Source of the DNA: Bradyrhizobium erythrophlei
Lineage (GTDB): Bacteria > Pseudomonadota > Alphaproteobacteria > Rhizobiales > Xanthobacteraceae
Assembly (NCBI GenBank): GCA_900129675.1
Contig: FSRD01000002.1
Coordinates: 1,364,001 to 1,428,000, forward strand
DNA: 64,000 nt
Reading direction: 5' to 3'
Each line of letters opens with the position of its first letter. Position 1 is the stretch's first letter. The notes beneath the pieces were generated by a model. That model did not search any database. It was not told the origin of the DNA and was given only the letters and a program-made list of their open reading frames with translations. The translations under genes and the position numbers were made by a program. This document shows, in pieces, positions 33,412 through 42,579 of this stretch.

Positions 33412-34557
33412 ATGAGACTCACTGTTTCGGTCATCAAGGCTGACATTGGTTCCGTCGGCGGGCACACGAAACCGTCTGCACGCATGATGGCGACTGTCGA
33501 GGGCGAGGTCGCTAAAGCGATCGACAATGGTCTCTTGATCGACGGTTTCGTCCGCCACACCGGCGACGACATTGCGATCATCATGACGCACACACGGGGC
33601 GAAGGCAGCTCCGAGGTACATCAATTCGCATGGAAAACGTTTCTCGCCGCCACATCGGTCGCGAAGGCTTCCGGGCTCTATGGCGCCGGCCAGGATCTTC
33701 TCGTCGACGCACCTTCCGGAAACGTTCGCGGTGCCGGCCCGGCCGTCGCCGAGCTCAGCTTCGAGCACGGCCTCTCGGGTGCGAGACCCGCGGAGTCCTT
33801 CATGGTGTTCGCCGCCGACAAATGCGGCCCCGGCGCCTACAACCTGCCGCTCTATCTGGCCTTTGCCGATCCGATGTATTGCGCCGGGCTGATGCTGCCC
33901 CCGATGATCAAGGGTTTCCGTTTCCATGTCATCGACATGGATAACACGGGTGGCGACAGCGTGATCGAACTCGACGCGCCCGCGGACGGCTACCATATTG
34001 CGGCGCTGCTTCGCGACAACGAGCGCTTTGGCATTGACCGTATCGTTTCTCAAACATATGGCGAGGTCGCCGTCGCTGTTTCGGCGCAGCGCCTTCACTC
34101 GATCGCAGGCAAGTACACTGGCAAGGATGATCCGGTTGCGATCGTCAGAAACCAGGGGATTTTTCCGGCGCCAGAAGAAATCATCTCGCCGTTCGCCAAG
34201 GCGCACTTCGTGGGCGGCGATGCGCGGGGCTCGCACGTGATGCCGTTGATGCCGGTGCCACTTAACACGCCGGTGACGGGTATGTACTGCCTGCCGATCG
34301 TTTCCTGCGCCGGCTTTTCGATCGACAAGGACGGAAAATTCTCGGAGTCGTATACCGATTTCTTCGACAACCTTGCGTGGGATGAGGTCCGTCAGCGCGC
34401 CCAGCGCAAGGCGATCGAGATGCGCAGCCAGGGCTGGTCCGGCGCCGCGATGCTGCCCTATTCCGAGTTGGAGTATGGCGGCTTCCGCGACACTGTGTCC
34501 GCGCTTCTCAAGCGTTTTCGGCTGCGCGAGGAGCGCAAGCCGGAAGCGGCCGAGTAG
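33412..34557 (+). CDS. Fructose-1,6-bisphosphate aldolase/phosphatase, archaeal type
   Basis: The 381-residue protein matches the class V, archaeal-type bifunctional enzyme along its length. MRLTVSVIKADIGSVGGHTK at the N-terminus, the metal-site segments HTGDDIAIIMTHTRGE and FAADKCGPGAYNLPLYLAFADP and PLNTPVTGMYCLP are recognisable. The lid carrying the Schiff-base lysine is present: Y235-x-x-K238 in GKYTGKDDP, equivalent to Tyr/Lys 229/232 of the crenarchaeal enzymes. It should convert triose phosphates to fructose 6-phosphate without releasing the bisphosphate. GGAGG before the ATG supports the start. Together with the PPi-type kinase upstream it forms a compact gluconeogenic pair. Confidence 0.92.
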   Translation: MRLTVSVIKADIGSVGGHTKPSARMMATVEGEVAKAIDNGLLIDGFVRHTGDDIAIIMTHTRGEGSSEVHQFAWKTFLAATSVAKASGLYGAGQDLLVDAPSGNVRGAGPAVAELSFEHGLSGARPAESFMVFAADKCGPGAYNLPLYLAFADPMYCAGLMLPPMIKGFRFHVIDMDNTGGDSVIELDAPADGYHIAALLRDNERFGIDRIVSQTYGEVAVAVSAQRLHSIAGKYTGKDDPVAIVRNQGIFPAPEEIISPFAKAHFVGGDARGSHVMPLMPVPLNTPVTGMYCLPIVSCAGFSIDKDGKFSESYTDFFDNLAWDEVRQRAQRKAIEMRSQGWSGAAMLPYSELEYGGFRDTVSALLKRFRLREERKPEAAE

Positions 34558-34585
34558 AGAAACGCTGCGTACCGCGCGTGCCTGG

Positions 34586-36220
34586 TTACACCGTCGCCGT
34601 GGCGTGCTCGCGCGCGAACTTGCCGCCGGGGATCGCGGCGAGCAGCGCCTGCGTATAGGGATGCTGCGGGTTGCCGAACACCTCGGCCGCCAGCCCTTGC
34701 TCCACCACGGCGCCATCCTTCATCACGGCGACGAGATCGCAGATTTGCGCGGCGACCCGGAGATCATGGGTGATGAAGATGATGGACAGGCCGAGCTGCT
34801 GCCGCAACCCGGCGAGCAGTTTCAGCACCTGCGCCTGCACGGAAACGTCGAGCGCGGAGACCGGCTCGTCGGCGACCAGCACGTCCGGCTTGAGCGCGAG
34901 CGCTCGCGCCAGCCCGATGCGCTGGCGCTGGCCGCCGGAAAATTCGTGCGGAAAGCGGTCAGCCGAGGACGGATCGAGGCCGACCAGCGCGAACAGCTCC
35001 TTGGCCTCGGCGATGGCTTCCGCCCGCGGCGTGCCGTGCACGATCGGTCCTTGCGCGACCAGTTCAGCCGCTTTGCGGCGCGGATTGAGCGAGGCGAATG
35101 GATCCTGAAACACCATCTGGATATGACGGGTTTCGCGGCGGAACTCCTCGCGGGTGAGTTTCGCCCAGTCCTTGCCGCCGAGCACGATCGATCCGGTCTC
35201 AGGATCGATCAGCCGTACGATGCAGCGCGCCAGCGTCGATTTGCCGGAGCCGGATTCGCCGACAATGCCGAGCGTCGCGCCCCTCGGCAGGTAGAGCGAT
35301 ACGTCCTGGACCGCCGGCGTCACGCGCGCGCCGCGTCCCAGAAAGCCGCCGGTGCGATAGGTTTTTGACACGCCCGATATGGTCAGGATGTTCTTGCCGG
35401 AAATGATGCGCGCCGGCGGCGCCTTCAGCGGCGGCACGGCGGCAATGAGCTGTTTGGTGTAAGGCTGCCGCGGATCGTTCAAGACCTGCGCCGCCGCACC
35501 TTGCTCCACGACCACGCCGTGCTGCATCACCACCACGCGGTCGGCGATCTCGGCGACGACGCCGAAATCATGGGTGATGAACAGCACGGCGGTCTTCCTG
35601 CGCTGCTGCAGGTCGCGGATCAGCTTCAGGATTTGCGCCTGGGTGGTGACATCGAGCGCCGTCGTCGGCTCGTCGGCGATCAGGAGTTTCGGGTCGAGCG
35701 CCAGCGCCATCGCGATCATGGCGCGCTGGCGCTGGCCGCCGGACAGCTCGTGCGGGTAGGCCTTTGCCGCGACTTTGGGGTCGGGGATGCGGACGTCTTC
35801 GAGTAGCGCCAGCACTTTGGCGGATATCTCGGGTTTCGACAGCTTTGTATGGATCGAAAACATCTCGGCGATCTGATCGCCGATGGTGCGCAGCGGATTG
35901 AGCGCGGTCATCGGTTCCTGAAAGATCATGGCGATGCCGGCGCCGCGCACCTGGCGCATCTCGGCGACGGAAGCGGCGCAGAGGTCGCGCCCTTCGAACA
36001 CCATGCGGCCGCTGTCGATTCGAACCTCGTTCGGCAGCAGCCGCATGATGGCGTTCGCCATCATCGACTTGCCGGACCCGGACTCGCCGACCACGCACAG
36101 GATCTCGTTCGAGGCGATCGACAGCGACACGTCCGACAGCGCATGCGGCCGGTCCGCGCCCTTCGGCAGGCTCACGCCGAGATGTTCGATCGAGAGGACG
36201 GCGTCGGCGATCTCGCTCAT
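34586..36220 (-). CDS. Peptide-class ABC transporter ATPase, two fused domains (DppD-DppF type)
   Basis: The 544-residue protein joins two ABC modules that are usually separate. The first has GESGSGKSMM, LSGGQRQRA and LLIADEPTTALD; the second has GESGSGKSTL, FSGGQRQRI and VLVADEPVSALD. Each ends with the peptide-importer C-terminal segment (HPYT- or QPYTKQLIAAVP). The ATG at 36220 overlaps the stop codon of the permease gene (ATGA). The 5' end of the long frame only shadows that permease. It powers the importer encoded to the right. Confidence 0.93.
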   Translation of the reverse strand: MSEIADAVLSIEHLGVSLPKGADRPHALSDVSLSIASNEILCVVGESGSGKSMMANAIMRLLPNEVRIDSGRMVFEGRDLCAASVAEMRQVRGAGIAMIFQEPMTALNPLRTIGDQIAEMFSIHTKLSKPEISAKVLALLEDVRIPDPKVAAKAYPHELSGGQRQRAMIAMALALDPKLLIADEPTTALDVTTQAQILKLIRDLQQRRKTAVLFITHDFGVVAEIADRVVVMQHGVVVEQGAAAQVLNDPRQPYTKQLIAAVPPLKAPPARIISGKNILTISGVSKTYRTGGFLGRGARVTPAVQDVSLYLPRGATLGIVGESGSGKSTLARCIVRLIDPETGSIVLGGKDWAKLTREEFRRETRHIQMVFQDPFASLNPRRKAAELVAQGPIVHGTPRAEAIAEAKELFALVGLDPSSADRFPHEFSGGQRQRIGLARALALKPDVLVADEPVSALDVSVQAQVLKLLAGLRQQLGLSIIFITHDLRVAAQICDLVAVMKDGAVVEQGLAAEVFGNPQHPYTQALLAAIPGGKFAREHATATV

Positions 36221-37047
36221 CGGCTCTTCAGCCTCGGATTGAGCGCATCGTTGAGGCCCTGGCCGACCAGCGACACTGCGAGCACGGTGACAAGGATTGC
36301 GATGCCGGGGATCGCCGAGACGTACCACTGCACCCGCAGCACGTCGCGGCCGAGCCCGATCAGATTGCCCCAGGAGGCGACGTTGGGGTCGGACAGCCGA
36401 AGGAACGCCAGCGCGCTTTCGAGCAGGATCGCGACCGCCATCACCACGCTGGCGTAGACGATGACCGGCGGCATCGCATTGGGCAGGATCTCGCCGAGAA
36501 TCAGCTGAAGGTCCTTCATGCCGAGCGTTCGGCCGGCCTGGACGAATTCGCGGTTGCGCAGCGACAAAAATTCGGCGCGGGTCAGCCGCGCCGGCACCGG
36601 CCATGACACCACGCCGACCGCAATCGTGACGGTGGTCAGCGTCGAGCCGAACACCGCGACCAGCACCAGCAGCAGCACGAAATTGGGCAAGGTCTGGAAC
36701 GCCTCGGTGATCCGCATCAAGACATTGTCGACCCAGCCGCCATAGTAACCGGCAAAGGCGCCGACCAGGATGCCGATCAGGATCGCGATCGCGGTCGCGA
36801 CGCCGCCGATCAGCAGCGAAATCCGCGCGCCGTAGAAAATCTGGGCGGCGATATCGCGGCCAGAATTGTCGGTGCCGAGCAGGAAGCGCGGATTGGAGAA
36901 CGGCCAGATCAGGGGACGTCCCGCCAGCGCCAGCGGATCGCGCGGATAGAGGAAGCTGGCGCTGGCGGCCATCGCGATCACCACCAGCAACAGGATCAGG
37001 CCGGCGACCGCGGCGGGACTGCGAAAATAGCGTTTGAGCGCGTCCAT
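36217..37047 (-). CDS. Peptide-class ABC transporter permease (DppC-like)
   Basis: A 276-residue membrane protein with an N-terminal helix, a periplasmic NPRFLLGTDNSGRDIAAQIF segment and five further helices, the DppC/OppC layout. The EAA loop is RNREFVQAGRTLGMKDLQLI. The ATG at 37047 lies four bases after the preceding permease gene. Confidence 0.93.
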   Translation of the reverse strand: MDALKRYFRSPAAVAGLILLLVVIAMAASASFLYPRDPLALAGRPLIWPFSNPRFLLGTDNSGRDIAAQIFYGARISLLIGGVATAIAILIGILVGAFAGYYGGWVDNVLMRITEAFQTLPNFVLLLVLVAVFGSTLTTVTIAVGVVSWPVPARLTRAEFLSLRNREFVQAGRTLGMKDLQLILGEILPNAMPPVIVYASVVMAVAILLESALAFLRLSDPNVASWGNLIGLGRDVLRVQWYVSAIPGIAILVTVLAVSLVGQGLNDALNPRLKSR

Positions 37048-37051
37048 GCCT

Positions 37052-38029
37052 TTAGCCCTCAGCCGCGATGCGCGGGTCAAGCCGCGCATAGAGGAGATCG
37101 ACGATGAAATTGACCACGATGACGAGCAGGGCGGAGACGAACACGATCCCGAGCAACGTATTGAGGTCGCGCTGCACCACGGATTCGTAGGCCAGCCGCC
37201 CAAGGCCGGGCAGCGAGAACACGCTTTCGACCACGACGGAGCCGCCCAGCATGGTGCCGGCCTGCAGGCCGATCAGCGTCACCATCGGCAACAGCGCGTT
37301 GCGCAGCACGTGGCGGGTCACCACGCGGGTCTCGTCGAGGCCCTTGGCGCGCGCGGTCCTGACGTAATCGAGGTTGAGGACTTCCAGCATCGAGGCGCGC
37401 ATGATGCGTAGATAGATGGCGAGAAAGATCAGCCCGAGCGTCAGCGTCGGCAGCACGAGGTGTTTTGCGATGTCGATGACGCCCCAGATGCCGGTTTGCA
37501 CGGTCCCGATATCCTGAAACCCGCCAGCCGGCAGCCATTGCAGATAGATCGAGAACACCACGATCGCCATCAATCCGAACCAGAACGACGGTGTCGCGTA
37601 GAAGATCAGGCCGAGCGTCGAGATCAGCGTATCCGGCCAGCGGTTGACGCCGCGGGCGGCGATCACGCCGAACAACAGGCCGAAGAAGAACGCAAAGGAC
37701 AGCGAGGCGGTCATCAACAGGATCGTCGGCGGCAGCCGTTCCAGGATCACGGTCGCCACCGGTTTGCCGTAGATCGAGGAGAAACCGAGATCGAGGCGGA
37801 TCAGCCGCCACAGATAATTGCCGAGTTGCACGGGAACTGAGAGATCGAGGCCATAGAACTTGCGTAGCTCGCGTGCGGTCGCAGCATCGCCGCCGCCCAT
37901 CTGCGCCATCAGCGCGTCGACGGTGTCGCCCGGCGCCAGTTGCAACAGCAGGAACACGCCAATCAGGATCAGAATCAAGGTTGGGATCGAGGCGGCGAGA
38001 CGCCGCCCCGCGAGGCCAAGGATACGCAT
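37052..38029 (-). CDS. Peptide-class ABC transporter permease (DppB-like)
   Basis: A 325-residue membrane protein with six helices; the APGDTVDALMAQMGGGD segment after the first helix and the YVRTARAKGLDETRVVTRHV EAA loop identify the first permease of di-/oligopeptide importers. It follows the binding-protein gene by 24 bases and precedes the DppC-like gene by four. Confidence 0.93.
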   Translation of the reverse strand: MRILGLAGRRLAASIPTLILILIGVFLLLQLAPGDTVDALMAQMGGGDAATARELRKFYGLDLSVPVQLGNYLWRLIRLDLGFSSIYGKPVATVILERLPPTILLMTASLSFAFFFGLLFGVIAARGVNRWPDTLISTLGLIFYATPSFWFGLMAIVVFSIYLQWLPAGGFQDIGTVQTGIWGVIDIAKHLVLPTLTLGLIFLAIYLRIMRASMLEVLNLDYVRTARAKGLDETRVVTRHVLRNALLPMVTLIGLQAGTMLGGSVVVESVFSLPGLGRLAYESVVQRDLNTLLGIVFVSALLVIVVNFIVDLLYARLDPRIAAEG

Positions 38030-38053
38030 AAGCCTATCTTGACGGATATGGTG

Positions 38054-39670
38054 TCAGGCGGAAAGCCAAAGATCGTGCCAGCTTGCCGAGCCCCAGCGCG
38101 GGGTATTGGAGTGGTTGCGCGCCTTGGCCGATATCACCGTGACGAAAATCTGCTCGATCGGCATCCAGACCGGCAGTTCCGTATTCACCTCCTTGACGAA
38201 CTCGGCATACAACGCCTTGCGCCTGGCCGGGTCGATCTCGGTGGCGGCATCATCAATGGTCTTGTCGACGGTGGCATCCTGCCAGTCCCATTGGTTGGTC
38301 CAGGGCGCGCCCTTGGGCTGGCCCGAGCGGTACCAGACCGTGGTCGAGACCGCGGGGTCGTTGCGGTATTGATGCCAGCCGCTGGCGAGATCGAAGGCGT
38401 GCCCGTCATAGACCTGCTTGAGGAAGCCGCCGCCGTCATTGCGCACGATATCGACGGTAATGCCGACTTCGCCGAGGGATTGCTGGACGAAGGTCGACCA
38501 CAGCGAGATATCCTCGCCCCACGGCGCCGGCAGCAGTTTTAACGAAAAGCGCGTGCCGCCTGCGCCGGCCTTGAAGCCGGCCTCGTCGAGTAGCGCTGCC
38601 GCCTTGGCCTTGTCATAGGGATATTGCGGCGTGTTGGCGCCGGGATAGAAATCGGTCGAAGTCGAGGGGATCGGCCCGGTGCCGAGCTTGGCAAAGTCAC
38701 CGAGGAAATTGTCGATGAAGAACGGCACATTGATCGCGTGCGCGACGGCGCGGCGGACGCGAATATCCGACAGCTCCTTGCGGCGAAAATTGAACTCGAT
38801 GGTGTTGGTGCGCGCGTTGCCTTCATTGCCCTTGGTCGAGACGATGAAGCGCTTGTCCTTGGACAGCCGCGCCATGTCCGAGATCGTCAGGCCCGAGAAC
38901 GGGCTGTAATGCAATTCGCCGGCTTCCATTTGCGCCGCGGCCGCCGCGCGGTCGGTGATCACGCGCCAGACGATGCGGTCGAGATAGGGCGCATTGGGGC
39001 GCCAATAGTCCGGATTGCGGTCGGCGATGATGTATTGCCCGCGCTCATATTTGACGAATTTGAACGGGCCGGTGCCGACCGGCGCCAGGTTGGTCGGGTT
39101 CTGGCGGATATCGCCGCTCTCGTAGAGGTGCTTTGCGGAGATATAGCCGAGGTCGGGCAGTGCGCGCAGCAGCAAATTGAGCGGCATCGGCCGCTCATAG
39201 TGGAAGACCGCGGTCTGCGGATCCGGCGTATCGACTGCGGTTAGGAAAAGCTGCAGCGTCGAGCCGTAATTCAGGATCTTCTTCCACATATTCATGGCGG
39301 TGAATTCGACGTCGGCCGAGGTGAACGGCTTGCCGTCGTGCCAGGTGACGCCCTTGCGCAGCTTGAAGGTGACGGTCTTGCCGTCGGGCGCGGCTTCCCA
39401 GCTCTCGGCGAGCACGCCGACGGGCTGGCCGTTGGCGTCGAGGTCGACCAGATTTTCCTGGATCTTGCCGCCGATGATGTAGACGCCGGTGGAAGCCTGA
39501 ATGCTGGGATTGAGCTGGCGCTGCTCGGCGCCGTAATGGACGTTGAACACGCCGCCCTTGCGCGGCGTTTCCTGCGCAAAAGCCCGCATCGGATTGATGA
39601 CATTCGCCGCGATCGCGGCCGATGTCAGCAGCGCGGTTCGGCGGTTGATTTCCAGGCGGGTCAAGTCCAT
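38054..39670 (-). CDS. Peptide-class ABC transporter substrate-binding protein (family 5)
   Basis: The 538-residue protein begins with a twin-arginine-like signal (INRRTALLTSAAIAANV). Typical family-5 blocks follow: LAESWEAAPDGKTVTFKLRK, GVTWHDGKPFTSADVEFT, GTGPFKFVKYERGQYI and RVRRAVAHAINVPFFIDNF. It binds peptides, opines, glutathione-like or other amide compounds in the periplasm. First gene of a four-gene operon with the two permeases and the fused ATPase. Confidence 0.93.
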   Translation of the reverse strand: MDLTRLEINRRTALLTSAAIAANVINPMRAFAQETPRKGGVFNVHYGAEQRQLNPSIQASTGVYIIGGKIQENLVDLDANGQPVGVLAESWEAAPDGKTVTFKLRKGVTWHDGKPFTSADVEFTAMNMWKKILNYGSTLQLFLTAVDTPDPQTAVFHYERPMPLNLLLRALPDLGYISAKHLYESGDIRQNPTNLAPVGTGPFKFVKYERGQYIIADRNPDYWRPNAPYLDRIVWRVITDRAAAAAQMEAGELHYSPFSGLTISDMARLSKDKRFIVSTKGNEGNARTNTIEFNFRRKELSDIRVRRAVAHAINVPFFIDNFLGDFAKLGTGPIPSTSTDFYPGANTPQYPYDKAKAAALLDEAGFKAGAGGTRFSLKLLPAPWGEDISLWSTFVQQSLGEVGITVDIVRNDGGGFLKQVYDGHAFDLASGWHQYRNDPAVSTTVWYRSGQPKGAPWTNQWDWQDATVDKTIDDAATEIDPARRKALYAEFVKEVNTELPVWMPIEQIFVTVISAKARNHSNTPRWGSASWHDLWLSA

Positions 39671-39994
39671 TCGGGGGTCTCCGGGGGCGCATCGGGTGGT
39701 GAGCCACCTCTGCGGCGGCAGCTTGGTCCGATGTTACGATGGAAGGTGAGCCAGAGTCATTTTCTAATGATGTTCTGATTCGGAAAGATCATTCCTGAAG
39801 TGCGCGGCAGACGATTCGCACCGCCCGAAACCTCTTGAAATAGAGCCTCCGCCACGTCCGGCAGGCCAGAAAACGCCTAGAACTGCAGGAAATAGCGCCT
39901 TTCGCGGCGATATAGCTGTGCAGAATGTCGAAAAGCCTGTTTTTTTAGCCAGTTTCCGCCATAACGTGCTCATTCCAGAATCAATGGAGCAAAC
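39671..39994. other. Divergent intergenic region before the HU gene
   Basis: The region carries promoters for the peptide importer operon (leftward) and the HU gene (rightward). I see a short dyad CATTTTCTAATG near 39758 and a T-rich run at about 39946, but no assignable site. Confidence 0.4.
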
Positions 39995-40294
39995 ATGGCT
40001 ACCCAAATGTCGAAGTCGCAGTTGATCGAAAAGATCGCGACCACCACCGAAGTTTCCAAGAAAGAGGTCAAGGGCGTGATGGAAGCGCTCGTCGACGTCG
40101 GTCACAAGGAGCTGAAGAAGAACGGGGTGTTCCTCGTTCCCGGCTTCGCGAAGTTCGTTGTGGTCAAGAAACCCGCGACCAAGGCCCGCAAGGGGACCAA
40201 CCCCTTCACGGGCGAAGAGATGATGTTCAAGGCCAAGCCGGCCCGGAAGATCGTCAGGGCACGGCCGGTCAAGGCTGCCAAGGACGCGGTTTAA
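39995..40294 (+). CDS. HU-family histone-like DNA-binding protein
   Basis: The 99-residue basic protein has the HU/IHF fold: helices in SKSQLIEKIATTTEVSKKEV and a beta-arm region with the signature AKFVVVKKPATKARKGTNPF, which carries the DNA-binding arm. A lysine-rich C-terminal tail (KPARKIVRARPVKAAKDAV) extends beyond the 90-residue norm. It probably acts in nucleoid packaging. GGAGC upstream supports the start. Strong terminator downstream indicates a monocistronic gene. Confidence 0.93.
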   Translation: MATQMSKSQLIEKIATTTEVSKKEVKGVMEALVDVGHKELKKNGVFLVPGFAKFVVVKKPATKARKGTNPFTGEEMMFKAKPARKIVRARPVKAAKDAV

Positions 40295-40302
40295 AAAAGA
40301 AA

Positions 40303-40327
40303 AGGCCTCCGGTGACGGAGGCCTTTT
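40303..40327 (+). terminator. Rho-independent terminator of the HU gene
   Basis: AGGCCTCCG pairs with CGGAGGCCT around a GTGA loop, followed by TTTTGCTTTT. It lies eight bases after the stop codon. Confidence 0.93.
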
Positions 40328-40440
40328 GCTTTTGGGACCTGCTGGCGACGCCTTGCCAGAGCGGGCTTCGCAGGACCGGCTCCCTCTCCCCGCAAGCGGG
40401 CGAGGTGGTCTGGGACTGCGCCCACCTACATAACCGCGGG

Positions 40441-41220
40441 CTACACCACCGGTGAACGGCCGCCGTCGACATTGATCGCGGTGCCGGTGATATACGAGCC
40501 CTGCTCCGAGGCGAGGAAGCAGGCGAGGTTGGCGAATTCCTCCGCGGTCCCCATCCGGCCGAGCGGAACGCCCTTGGCCAGATCGCGGGTAAAGCCGTCG
40601 AAATCCACCTCCGGCGCCTTCTGGGCGTGCCGCTTGACCCATTGATCGCTGACGATCAGGCCGACCAGCATCGCATTGACCAGGATGTTGTGCGGGCCGC
40701 CTTCGTTGGCCATCGCCTTGGTCAGCGCCATGCCGGCCGCGCGTGAAACCGAGGTCGGCGTTGACGCGGCGGCAGGCGCCTTGGCGCCGATGTTCAGCAC
40801 ATTGATGATGCGGCCCCATTTGCGCGCCTTCATGCCCGGCCAGACCAGCCGGCTGAAGCGGATCGCGGCGAACAGTTTCAGGTCGAGGTCTTCCTGCCAC
40901 ATTTCGTCGGTGACGGTCTCGAACGCCATTGCGCGCGACGTCCCGGCATTGTTGACGAGAACATCGATCTTGCCGAGATCGGCTATGATCTTCTCATGGC
41001 TCTTCGAAATATCCGCCGCCCTGGAAACGTCGCAGGCATAGTCGCGGACCTCGAGGCCGTCCTTGGCGAGCCGCTCCCGCGCGGCCTTCAGATCCGCTGC
41101 GCCGCGCGCCAGGATCGCGACCCTGGCGCCGGATTCGGCAAATCGTCGCGCGACCGCGATGCCGATCCCCTTGCTGCCGCCGGTGACGACGGCAACACGG
41201 TCTTTCATGGTTATGTTCAT
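40441..41220 (-). CDS. SDR-fold protein lacking the catalytic tetrad
   Basis: The 259-residue protein has a normal short-chain dehydrogenase nucleotide-binding half: TGGSKGIG at 13-20, CDV at 63-65 and NNAG at 90-93. The catalytic tetrad positions are replaced: Asn to Lys115, Ser to Asn143, Tyr to Thr156 and Lys to Arg160, with spacing unchanged (143, 156, 160), so the protein aligns without gaps. It may therefore bind NAD(P) without performing classic hydride chemistry, or use different residues. The MNITMKDR start is supported by GGGAGAG upstream. It is divergent from the CmcJ/AsaB-like gene. Confidence 0.85.
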   Translation of the reverse strand: MNITMKDRVAVVTGGSKGIGIAVARRFAESGARVAILARGAADLKAARERLAKDGLEVRDYACDVSRAADISKSHEKIIADLGKIDVLVNNAGTSRAMAFETVTDEMWQEDLDLKLFAAIRFSRLVWPGMKARKWGRIINVLNIGAKAPAAASTPTSVSRAAGMALTKAMANEGGPHNILVNAMLVGLIVSDQWVKRHAQKAPEVDFDGFTRDLAKGVPLGRMGTAEEFANLACFLASEQGSYITGTAINVDGGRSPVV

Positions 41221-41447
41221 GGTTTCTCTCCCTGGCGGATTTATTGTTGCCGCGCATCGCCCGAGCGTCAATGTCGGCGGATTTGCTTTGCCAGAACAAC
41301 CACGCGGCCCGGGCGACGCAGACGATACGAATTTTCTCCGGTTTGCACCCCCCGAAATCGCAATGTTGCTATTTGCGGGGCGGCCTTGCGGGGAGCGCTG
41401 GCGCCGCCGAGATCAAAACAACAAACAATGGAGTCCGGGAGACCACC

Positions 41448-42293
41448 ATGGGCCTTCAACAAACTAGCATCGAGTCACTTCCGTTCGTCACTGCCGAACT
41501 GAACTACCTGGCGCCGGCGCCGGGAAAGCCACGAACCTACGCGTTCGATCCGCCGCCGGGCGAGCCCAAAACCACCGCGCTGCCCGAACCTCACAACGTC
41601 CCGGTCTTCGATGCGCGGCTGATCGCCGATACCCTTTCGCTCGACCGCGAGGGTTTTGCCCTGGTTCGGCATCCGACCATCGTGCGGAATTTCTACGACG
41701 ATAAGGAGGTCAGGAGCGTCTACTATCCCGCCGCCGAAGCCTTCCTCCGGGCCACCCTGAAGGCGGATCGCGTCGTCATCTTCGATCATACCGTGCGAAA
41801 GCGGGTGGAAGGTGCCGCCGATATTCGCGGCGCCGGTCCGCGGCAGCCGGCCACCCGCGTCCATGTCGACCAGACCGAAATATCGGGGGCCAACCGCGTT
41901 CGCGAGCATTTGCCCGATGAGGCCGATGAGCTTCTGAAGGGACGGGTACAGGTCATCAATCTGTGGCGGCCGATCCGGGGGCCGTTGCGCGACGCGCCGC
42001 TGGCGATGTGCGACGGGCAGACAGTTGATCCCGGCGATCTCGTCGCCTCCGACCTGATCTATCCAAACCGCAGCGGCGAAACCTATTCGGTCAAATACAA
42101 TCCCAACCATCGCTGGTTCTACGTTCCGCAGATGACCGCCGACGAGGCGCTGCTGCTGAAGTGTTACGATTCGGCGACCGATGGCCGCACCCGGTTCGCG
42201 CCGCATACCGCGTTCGTCGATCCGACCACGCCGGCGGACGCGCCGCCGCGCGAGAGCATCGAGCTGCGGACGCTGGTGTTCCACAAGCAGTGA
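41448..42293 (+). CDS. CmcJ/NvfI/AsaB-like hydroxylase/desaturase
   Basis: The 281-residue protein matches the CmcJ/AsaB family of putative non-haem iron oxygenases: HPTIVRNFYDD, FDHTVRKR near residue 113, and the H139-V-D141 iron-type motif in RVHVDQTE, followed by INLWRPI and HRWFYVPQMTADEALLLKCY. These enzymes hydroxylate or methylate small molecules, often in secondary metabolism; substrate is unknown here. The ATG at 41448 lies in a good context (GGGAGACCACC upstream). It is divergent from the tetrad-less SDR gene, which may serve the same pathway. Confidence 0.8.
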   Translation: MGLQQTSIESLPFVTAELNYLAPAPGKPRTYAFDPPPGEPKTTALPEPHNVPVFDARLIADTLSLDREGFALVRHPTIVRNFYDDKEVRSVYYPAAEAFLRATLKADRVVIFDHTVRKRVEGAADIRGAGPRQPATRVHVDQTEISGANRVREHLPDEADELLKGRVQVINLWRPIRGPLRDAPLAMCDGQTVDPGDLVASDLIYPNRSGETYSVKYNPNHRWFYVPQMTADEALLLKCYDSATDGRTRFAPHTAFVDPTTPADAPPRESIELRTLVFHKQ

Positions 42294-42322
42294 TCAGAGG
42301 CGTTACCACAATCTGGGCAACT

Positions 42323-42442
42323 CGTCATTGCGAGCCAACGGGTCGGCGCAAAGCGCCGCCCGATGACTGGCTCCGCGAAGCAATCCATCTATCGGCTTGC
42401 CGCGGTATGGATTGCTTCGTCGCAAGCGCTCCTCGCAATGAC
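42323..42442. repeat. CATTGCGAG-type intergenic repeat, full inverted copy
   Basis: Runs from GTCATTGCGAGCCAACGGGT to CGCTCCTCGCAATGAC and is the reverse complement of the copy at 22566-22686, with only a few changes. It fills most of the gap between the oxygenase and the MFS gene. Confidence 0.85.
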
Positions 42443-42579
42443 GTTGCTCAATCCGTTCCGACTTTCGAACAAGTTCTCCGATAGTCTTTTGCCAAGAATG
42501 AAAGAGAAGCCCGCGATTCGCCTTCGGCTTGCATTGGTGATACGCCGCGTCTCACGATTTTTTTGGGACGAGACGATTC

